Assembly: GCA_050955105.1 (NCBI GenBank)
Contig: JBPBQZ010000122.1
Location: 1 to 7,892 of the forward strand
Length of the DNA: 7,892 bases
Reading direction: 5' to 3'
DNA from: JBPBQZ01 sp050955105
GTDB lineage: Bacteria; Pseudomonadota; Gammaproteobacteria; Burkholderiales; Burkholderiaceae
Positions 1-4,636 of the stretch are shown one piece after another (positions within the stretch are counted from its first letter, which is position 1; every line of letters begins with the position of its first letter). Position numbers and translations under genes: made by a program. The notes beneath the pieces are model-generated. The model did no database searches, was not told the origin of the DNA, and saw only the letters and a list, made by a program, of their open reading frames with translations.

Positions 1-990
1 GATGCCGTCGATAATTTCGCAGCCGAAATGCTCGGTGTAGCGCTCGCCAATTTCGCGCGGCAGCGCTTCGCCCGCCGAGGTACAGATGCGCATCGCGACG
101 TCGGCGCGCGCCGGCAGATTTTCTGACGCCAGCATGCTGGCGTAGAGCGTCGGCACGCCGTAGAACACAGTCGGTCGATGCTTGGTGAGACGCGCGAACA
201 CGGCATCGGCGGTGGGGCGTTCGGCCATCAGGATCACGGTGGCGCCTACGCTCAGCGGGAACGTCAGGCCGTTGCCGAGGCCATAAGCGAAGAACAGCTT
301 TGCCGCGGAGAACACCACGTCGTCTTCGCGGATGTTCAGCACGCCCTTGCCGTACAGCTCGACGGTGTAATAAAGATTGCCATGGGTATGCACGGTGCCC
401 TTCGGCTTGCCGGTAGAGCCCGATGAGTACAACCAGAAGGCGATGTCGTCGGCGCCGGCGTCATGCGCCTGTGCCAACGGCGTCGCTTCGCGCCACAGTA
501 TCTCGAAAACGCGCTGCGAAGGCAGATCGGCATCGTCGGGGCGCGAGACGATCAAGGTGCAGTCGTGCCGCGCATCGGCCAATGCCTGTGCTACCGTGGG
601 CAGCAACGGCGCGGACGCGACGACGGCGCGCGCGCGGCTGTGCTTCAACATATAGGCGTAGTCGGCCGACGTCAGCAGCGTATTGACCACCACCGGCACG
701 ACGCCTGCGAAGAGTGCGCCGAGGAAGGCCACCGGCAGGTCGCTGGTGTCGAGCATGATCAGCAGCAAACGCTCTTCGGGCCGCAGCCCCAACTCGAGCA
801 GCGCGCTGGCAAAACGCCGCGCACGCGTTTCGAGTTCGCCGTAGCTGATGCTGCCCACATCGTCGATATACGCGAGCTTGGCCGCGCGTTGCGCATTCAG
901 CGCGAACAAATGCGTGGCGAAGTTGAAGCGCTCTGGCGGCGCGGCCACCGTCGCGGCGGCTTCGACGCCAGCGTCGAGCACGGCTGTCAT
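1..990 (-). CDS. bclA: Benzoate-CoA ligase, N-terminal part (runs off left edge)
   Basis: Activates benzoate with ATP and CoA to benzoyl-CoA, the cytoplasmic entry step of the box pathway. Reading the minus strand from the ATG at 990-988 gives 330 uninterrupted codons to base 1, so the gene continues outside; family members are about 520-540 residues. It belongs to the ANL adenylating superfamily. The ATP-binding A3 loop SSGSTGKPKG is at residues 189-198, the aromatic-acid ligase segment KLFFAYGLGNGLTFPL starts at 231, YGVPT is at 277-281 and TSAGEALP at 304-311. The AKLFFAYGLGN stretch is typical of benzoate-CoA ligases (BadA/BCL type) rather than acetyl-CoA synthetases. The start is supported by GGGGAGA about 5 bases upstream. 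It lies 94 bases downstream of boxD on the same strand, so it is probably co-transcribed. The C-terminal domain with the catalytic lysine is not visible. Specificity for benzoate over a substituted benzoate is inferred from the box context. Confidence 0.93.
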   Translation of the reverse strand, partial: MTAVLDAGVEAAATVAAPPERFNFATHLFALNAQRAAKLAYIDDVGSISYGELETRARRFASALLELGLRPEERLLLIMLDTSDLPVAFLGALFAGVVPVVVNTLLTSADYAYMLKHSRARAVVASAPLLPTVAQALADARHDCTLIVSRPDDADLPSQRVFEILWREATPLAQAHDAGADDIAFWLYSSGSTGKPKGTVHTHGNLYYTVELYGKGVLNIREDDVVFSAAKLFFAYGLGNGLTFPLSVGATVILMAERPTADAVFARLTKHRPTVFYGVPTLYASMLASENLPARADVAMRICTSAGEALPREIGERYTEHFGCEIIDGI

Positions 991-1007
991 GATGTCTCCC
1001 CGAGTGC

Positions 1008-1023
1008 GAGGGCCGCGGCCCTC
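1008..1023. repeat. 16-bp perfect palindrome before bclA
   Basis: GAGGGCCGCGGCCCTC reads identically on both strands. It lies in the 94-base boxD-bclA gap, 17 bases before the bclA start and just upstream of its ribosome binding site. There is no T-run after it on either strand, so it is not a classical terminator. It could be a protein-binding site, an mRNA processing or stability hairpin, or chance in GC-rich DNA. The rest of the gap shows nothing else I can name. Confidence 0.5.
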
Positions 1024-1084
1024 ACTCTGTTCTGGTGATGATGCACCCGGCCCACACCCTTGCAGGTTGCCGGCCGGGGCCCGA

Positions 1085-2635
1085 CTATTTACCGAGCGCT
1101 TCAACCATGCCTGCGGGCCCTTGCACGGCGGCACGACGATGGTAGAAACCGAGTGCGCGCACGCCGCCCAACTCTTCACCGCCGCCCGCGCGTCCCGGGC
1201 CGCCGTGCAGCGACATCGGCATGACATTGCCATGGCCAGTCTGGCTAGCGGCCACCGCGGGGCTGATCGCATGGATACGGCCATGCGTGCCGCCGAGTTG
1301 CAGTGCCAGGCGTGCGAGGCGCGCATCGTCCGCTGAGTACAGCGATACCACCAGCGAGCCCTGACCGCGTTCGGCCAATGCCGCTGCATGCGCTTCATCT
1401 CGATAAGGTGCGAGCGAGGCCACCGGACCGAAGATTTCGAGATCGTGCAGGCGCTGCGCGTTGTCCGGATCTTTCACGCCGAACAGATGCGGTGCCACAC
1501 AGGCCGCGACCGCCGCATCGGCATCGACCAATCCCGCCTTGGAGCCATCGAACAGCAACTCGGCTTCCTGGCGCAATGCGGCGATGCCTTCCAGCACCGT
1601 GTCGTACTGCTCGCGGTTGACCAGCGCGCCCATGCGTACTGTCTCGTTGCGCGGATTGCCGACGCTGATCTTCGCGAGTCGGGCGGAAATCGCTTCGGCG
1701 GCCGCCTGGTACTGAGCGGCCGGCACGAATACGCGGCGGATCGCCGTACATTTCTGGCCTGATTTGACCGTCATTTCGCGCACCACTTCCTTGACGAACA
1801 GATCGAAGGCTTCGGTGCCCGGCGTTGCGTCTTCACACAAGATCGCGCTGTTCAGGCTGTCGGCTTCCACATTGAAACGCGCACCGTGCTTAACGAAGGC
1901 CGGATGCGAGCGCAGCGTGGTGGCGGTTGCGGCGGAGCCGGTGAAAGACACCACGTCGAAAGCACGAATCTGGTCGAGCAAGCCGGCCGAGCTGCCGCAA
2001 ATCACCGATAGCGCGCCTGCCGGCAGGATGCCCGCGGCAACCACGTCGGCCACCATGCGCTGCGTCAGCCACGCGGTGGCGGTGGCGGGTTTGACGATTA
2101 CTGGTACGCCAGACAGCAGCGCCGGTGCGGCCTTTTCCCACAATCCCCACGACGGGAAGTTGAACGCGTTGATGAACAGCGCCACGCCAGCGGTCGGTGT
2201 GAGGATATGTTGCGAGCGGAACGATTGATCCTTGCTCAGGCTCACGGCCTCGCCGTCGAGCAGCGCGTGCACTTCGCCGAGCGATGCGCCCAGCTTGGCG
2301 TAATAAGACAGCGTGAAGATGCCGCCGTCGATATCGACGGCCGAGTCGTTGCGCGTGGTGCCGGAGTTGCGCAGCGCAATCTCGTAATAGCTGTCGCGAT
2401 TGGCCTGCAGCACCTTGGCCACTTCAGACAGCTTCGCCGCGCGTTGCGCGTAGGTCAGCGCTTGCAGTGCATGACGGCCTTCGTTGCGTGAAAACGCGAA
2501 CGCTTTGGCCAGATCGTGACCGGCGCTCGATACGCGCACCAGCGCTTCGCCGGTTACCGGGTCGCTCAGCGTGGTGCCTTCGCCCGTGCCGGACAGCCAT
2601 TCACCGCCAAGATGGTTCTGCAGCAATTCGATCAT
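1085..2635 (-). CDS. boxD: 3,4-dehydroadipyl-CoA semialdehyde dehydrogenase (NADP+)
   Basis: Oxidises 3,4-dehydroadipyl-CoA semialdehyde, the product of BoxC, to the free acid with NADP+ (EC 1.2.1.77). It is a 516-residue aldehyde dehydrogenase of the PaaZ-like branch without the C-terminal hydratase domain. Visible motifs are FINAFNFPSWG (154-164, with the oxyanion Asn159), K168 in the cofactor pocket region, VIVKPATATAW (179-189), SFTGSAATATT (230-240), general base Glu257 in FNVEADS, catalytic Cys296 in SGQKCTAIR, and EIFGPVASL (400-408). From memory, C296, E257 and K168 carry the same numbers in the characterised Burkholderia xenovorans enzyme, which supports the chosen ATG at 2635. An in-frame TTG at 2683 would add 16 residues but would place a strong hairpin inside the coding region and break the numbering match. 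The ribosome binding site is weak (GGGAT). The context between the DUF4863 gene and bclA, opposite boxRCB, fits BoxD. Confidence 0.95.
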   Translation of the reverse strand: MIELLQNHLGGEWLSGTGEGTTLSDPVTGEALVRVSSAGHDLAKAFAFSRNEGRHALQALTYAQRAAKLSEVAKVLQANRDSYYEIALRNSGTTRNDSAVDIDGGIFTLSYYAKLGASLGEVHALLDGEAVSLSKDQSFRSQHILTPTAGVALFINAFNFPSWGLWEKAAPALLSGVPVIVKPATATAWLTQRMVADVVAAGILPAGALSVICGSSAGLLDQIRAFDVVSFTGSAATATTLRSHPAFVKHGARFNVEADSLNSAILCEDATPGTEAFDLFVKEVVREMTVKSGQKCTAIRRVFVPAAQYQAAAEAISARLAKISVGNPRNETVRMGALVNREQYDTVLEGIAALRQEAELLFDGSKAGLVDADAAVAACVAPHLFGVKDPDNAQRLHDLEIFGPVASLAPYRDEAHAAALAERGQGSLVVSLYSADDARLARLALQLGGTHGRIHAISPAVAASQTGHGNVMPMSLHGGPGRAGGGEELGGVRALGFYHRRAAVQGPAGMVEALGK

Positions 2636-2655
2636 TGGATATCCCGAAAACGTTG

Positions 2656-2681
2656 GCGCCGCCCGCGTAGACGGGCGGCGC
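2656..2681 (-). repeat. Strong GC hairpin in the boxD leader
   Basis: A perfect 10-bp inverted repeat, GCGCCGCCCG with CGGGCGGCGC, is separated by a 6-base loop (2666-2671). It lies about 20 bases upstream of the boxD ATG. On the minus strand it is followed after a few bases by GTTTTC, a short T-run that makes only a poor intrinsic terminator. It may attenuate read-through from the DUF4863 gene, mark a processing site, or modulate boxD translation. Confidence 0.6.
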
Positions 2682-2740
2682 AAATCAAGTCAAGCGCAAT
2701 TCTGGTCCAGCGCCGTCTCGCCCTGGCGCGGTTACAAGCA

Positions 2741-2769
2741 AGTATAGGCAGAGCGGCAAGCCTTGTCGC
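2741..2769 (-). promoter_or_regulatory. Candidate promoter for boxD
   Basis: On the minus strand TATACT (2746-2741, 5 of 6 to the sigma-70 -10) lies 17 bases after GCGACA (2769-2764, 4 of 6 to the -35). It sits in the 157-base gap between the DUF4863 stop and the boxD start and would give a leader of about 100 bases containing the hairpin. It is inferred from consensus matching only; boxD may equally be read from the upstream promoter. Confidence 0.35.
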
Positions 2770-2792
2770 AAGTGCCTGGCCGCGCGCAGCGC

Positions 2793-3275
2793 TCAGGCCG
2801 CTTTCGGGGCGGCCGGCGTGAACTGGATGGCGCCTTGCGGCAGCAGGTAAAGTACCAGTGCGCGGCCCTTTGCCACAGTTGGACGATGCGCGCTGCCCGG
2901 CCCGTAAACACACCAGCCGGCCGGATGACCGTCGAACGTGGCGCCCGCGTCGAGCGGCATGATCAGGTCGATCTCGCCGTTCGGATGCACGTGGTGCGGG
3001 CCGGCTATGTCGTTCATGTCGACGACGTCGACCGAAAAGCCGTGCGTAGGGGGCAGCGCTTTCAGCACGCGGCCGTAGCGAATGCCGTCGGCTTCGCGAT
3101 TGCACAGCCAGCCTTCGGCCACACCGGTGCGGCAGGCCGCGGCCAGCGTTTCGAAGGTGTCGCTGCCGGCCGGAATTTCCTGGTTCAGCCAAGTGCCGAG
3201 GGCGGCGTCGATCGGACGGTGCTCGAGTCGCGACGTGACCTGGCCGATCAGTTGTTCAAATTCTTGCGGGGACAT
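2793..3275 (-). CDS. DUF4863 cupin-like protein, 4-hydroxylaminobenzoate lyase family
   Basis: A 160-residue soluble protein resembling the DUF4863 / p-hydroxylaminobenzoate lyase family, members of which are often found beside box genes. The N-terminal third (1-55) looks helical. The C-terminal part holds a recognisable cupin: motif 1 is HHVHPNGE at 94-101 (candidate metal ligands H94 or H95, H97 and E101), and motif 2 is GWCVYGPGSAH at 120-130, ending in H130 and fitting the G-x5-P-x-G-x2-H pattern. No signal peptide or membrane segment is apparent. The start at 3275 is chosen because AGGAG stands 7 bases before it; a TTG 39 bases further upstream is in frame but less likely. It is the first gene of the leftward group. 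Known relatives act on 4-hydroxylaminobenzoate in nitrobenzoate breakdown, but no nitroreductase gene is visible here, so its role in benzoate metabolism is unknown. Family assignment is moderately sure; function is not. Confidence 0.8.
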   Translation of the reverse strand: MSPQEFEQLIGQVTSRLEHRPIDAALGTWLNQEIPAGSDTFETLAAACRTGVAEGWLCNREADGIRYGRVLKALPPTHGFSVDVVDMNDIAGPHHVHPNGEIDLIMPLDAGATFDGHPAGWCVYGPGSAHRPTVAKGRALVLYLLPQGAIQFTPAAPKAA

Positions 3276-3400
3276 AGGGGACTCCTGTTCTAGGGCCGGT
3301 TCGTATGGAATCAACGGGCTTGTGCCGCGGCTCTGGGCGATCCCTCCAGCGGCCTTGGCAATTAAGGACAGCGGCCGGGCCGGGCATCAAGACCCGTGTA

Positions 3401-3443
3401 GACGCGCCCAGGCACGAGTGTGGCGGCGCGTCATTGTCTTTTT
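3401..3443. repeat. Inverted repeat GACGCGCC plus T-run in the divergent region
   Basis: GACGCGCC (3401-3408) and GGCGCGTC (3425-3432) form an 8-bp perfect stem with a 16-base loop. On the plus strand TTTTT follows at 3439-3443, six bases after the stem. No plus-strand gene lies upstream, so if it terminates transcription it would block stray reading toward boxR. On the minus strand it would be a structure in the DUF4863 leader. The function is undetermined. Confidence 0.4.
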
Positions 3444-3460
3444 ATGAGTGGCCGATGAAA

Positions 3461-3487
3461 ATTATCTCTTCAAACCCGGTGTGTCAA
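3461..3487 (-). promoter_or_regulatory. Candidate promoter of the DUF4863-boxD-bclA group
   Basis: On the minus strand a perfect -35 TTGACA (3487-3482) is followed by GATAAT (3466-3461, 5 of 6) with a short 15-base spacer; TAATTT (3464-3459) is the alternative at 17 bases. The predicted leader is about 175 bases. The -35 sits within the 10-mer TGCTTGACAC, which recurs exactly at the boxC promoter. Confidence 0.5.
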
Positions 3488-3497
3488 GCACTATAGT
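3469..3497 (+). promoter_or_regulatory. Candidate promoter of boxR
   Basis: TTCAAA (3469-3474, 4 of 6) and TATAGT (3492-3497, 5 of 6) are separated by exactly 17 bases. They predict a start near 3504 and a leader of about 23 bases. The -10 lies within the 8-bp palindrome ACTATAGT (3490-3497). The elements interleave with the minus-strand promoter elements at 3461-3487. No TGCA core occurs in this divergent region. Confidence 0.55.
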
Positions 3498-3526
3498 ACA
3501 TGTTGTGAGATCGGGAATCCTTAAAG

Positions 3527-4495
3527 ATGAACGAAAATGCTGCAATGCGAGCAGTGAACGATGCTGCGTCCGCCGATTCTGCGGTGGCGGGTGACGACGC
3601 GCTCGAAGCCAATGCCGAGCGCACCAAGGAAGCCCGCGACCCGTTCCTGGTCGCGATGGGCGAGCGTGTGCGCACCCTGCGCGCGCGCCGCGGTTTAACG
3701 CGTAAAGCGCTGTCGATGGAGGCCGATGTATCAGAGCGGCATCTGGCCAATCTGGAGTCGGGGGTCGGCAACGCCTCGGTACTGTTCCTGCGCCAGTTGA
3801 CGCAGGCCTTGAACTGCGCGCTGGCTGAGATCGTTGGCGATGAAACCACCTCGTCGGCCGAATGGCTGCTGATTCGCGAACTGCTGCATCAACGCGATAC
3901 CGAGGCGCTGAAGCGCGCGCGGCTGATGTTGGCCGAGCTGTTTACATCTGTGCCGCAAGACCCGCACCGTAAAACGCGTATCGCGCTGATCGGCCTGCGC
4001 GGCGCGGGCAAATCGACGCTGGGGCGGATGCTGGCCGACGACCTCAAAGCGCCATTCGTCGAACTGAATCGCGTCATTGAACAATTGGCGGGATGTTCGC
4101 CGTCCGAAATCCACGCCCTGTATGGCGCCAGCGCCTACCGCCGCTATGAGCAGCGCGCGCTGGAAGCGGTCATCAACGAGCATCCGCGCGCCGTGATCGC
4201 GCCGCCCGGCGGCCTGGTTTCCGAGGCCACTACCTTCAATCTGCTGCTTTCGCATTGCTTCTGCATTTGGCTGCAGGCCACGCCGGAAGAGCATATGCGG
4301 CGCGTGATTGCGCAGGGCGATCTGCGGCCGATGTCGGGCAATAAAGAAGCGATGGAAGATCTGAAGCGCATCCTGGCGGGCCGCAATGAGTTCTACTCGA
4401 AGGCCGATATGAGCTTCGATACCGGCGGTAAAACGCTGGCGGATTCCTATCTGCAGTTGCGTGACCGTCTGGCGGCGCGGCTGGCCGCCGAATAA
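3527..4495 (+). CDS. boxR: BoxR, benzoyl-CoA-responsive repressor (XRE helix-turn-helix plus shikimate-kinase-like domain)
   Basis: A cytoplasmic transcriptional repressor of box genes; in Azoarcus the family responds to benzoyl-CoA and is a paralogue of BzdR. The 322 residues divide into a variable N-terminus (1-42), a Cro/C1-type helix-turn-helix (about 45-105, including LTRKALSMEADVSERHLANL), a linker (about 106-148) and a shikimate-kinase-like effector domain (about 149-320). That domain keeps the P-loop GLRGAGKST (156-164), an Arg in AYRRYE (203-208), LRPMS (266-270) and RNEFY (286-290). By eye alignment, the shikimate-binding Asp is replaced by Asn181 and the Gly-Gly-Gly loop reads PPGG (226-229), which fits a ligand-sensing role rather than aromatic biosynthesis. 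The ATG at 3527 has a poor ribosome binding site; no better start is seen. It is transcribed divergently from the DUF4863 gene and lies 141 bases before boxC. The TGCATTA repeats before boxC are its likely targets. Confidence 0.94.
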   Translation: MNENAAMRAVNDAASADSAVAGDDALEANAERTKEARDPFLVAMGERVRTLRARRGLTRKALSMEADVSERHLANLESGVGNASVLFLRQLTQALNCALAEIVGDETTSSAEWLLIRELLHQRDTEALKRARLMLAELFTSVPQDPHRKTRIALIGLRGAGKSTLGRMLADDLKAPFVELNRVIEQLAGCSPSEIHALYGASAYRRYEQRALEAVINEHPRAVIAPPGGLVSEATTFNLLLSHCFCIWLQATPEEHMRRVIAQGDLRPMSGNKEAMEDLKRILAGRNEFYSKADMSFDTGGKTLADSYLQLRDRLAARLAAE

Positions 4496-4509
4496 GCGGC
4501 GCGGCATGG

Positions 4510-4537
4510 TCGGTGGCGCCTCGCCCGGCGCCATCGA
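4510..4537 (+). repeat. Hairpin after boxR
   Basis: An 11-bp stem (one G-U pair) with a 6-base loop, 4510-4520 pairing with 4527-4537 around core TGGCGCC/GGCGCCA, begins 15 bases after the boxR stop. No T-run follows, so it is not a typical intrinsic terminator, though it may protect the boxR transcript end or slow read-through into boxC. Confidence 0.45.
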
Positions 4538-4560
4538 GGCCGCTGCCCGCTTCTGGAAGA

Positions 4561-4616
4561 TGCATTAAAATGCTTGACACCGGCACTTTGATGCATTAAC
4601 TTTCAGTCTTGCATTA
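4561..4616 (+). promoter_or_regulatory. Candidate BoxR operator: three TGCATTA repeats
   Basis: TGCATTA occurs exactly at 4561-4567, 4592-4598 and 4610-4616, all in the same orientation. The first copy also opens the inverted repeat GCATT-AA-AATGC (4562-4573). The second overlaps the predicted boxC -10 and the third lies at the predicted transcription start, positions suited to repression. As I recall, BoxR and BzdR recognise TGCA-containing repeats; binding here is inferred. Confidence 0.65.
4574..4602 (+). promoter_or_regulatory. Promoter of boxC (boxCB operon)
   Basis: A perfect -35 TTGACA (4574-4579) is followed after 17 bases by TAACTT (4597-4602), a poor -10 with 3 of 6 matches. The predicted start is near 4609, with a leader of about 28 bases. 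A strong -35 with a weak -10 embedded in operator repeats suits a tightly repressed promoter. Confidence 0.55.
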
Positions 4617-4636
4617 GTGATTATTGGAGACTCCTC

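Noticed and set aside
463..1038. 191-codon plus-strand open frame across the ligase
   Set aside because: Opposite the benzoate-CoA ligase, whose motifs are unmistakable on the minus strand; the plus-strand product has no recognisable domain.
1085..2635. PaaZ of phenylacetate degradation
   Set aside because: It lacks the C-terminal MaoC-like hydratase domain of PaaZ (516 rather than about 680 residues), and the neighbours are box genes.
2636..2683. Upstream TTG start for boxD
   Set aside because: It would place a 10-bp hairpin in the coding region and shift catalytic Cys and Glu away from the numbering of the known enzyme.
3527..4495. Shikimate kinase (aroK/aroL) gene
   Set aside because: It is fused to an N-terminal helix-turn-helix, the shikimate-binding residues are altered and it sits in a box cluster; BoxR explains all of this.
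3731..4534. 267-codon open frame on the minus strand opposite boxR
   Set aside because: Shadow of boxR; composition is typical of the antisense of a GC-rich gene.
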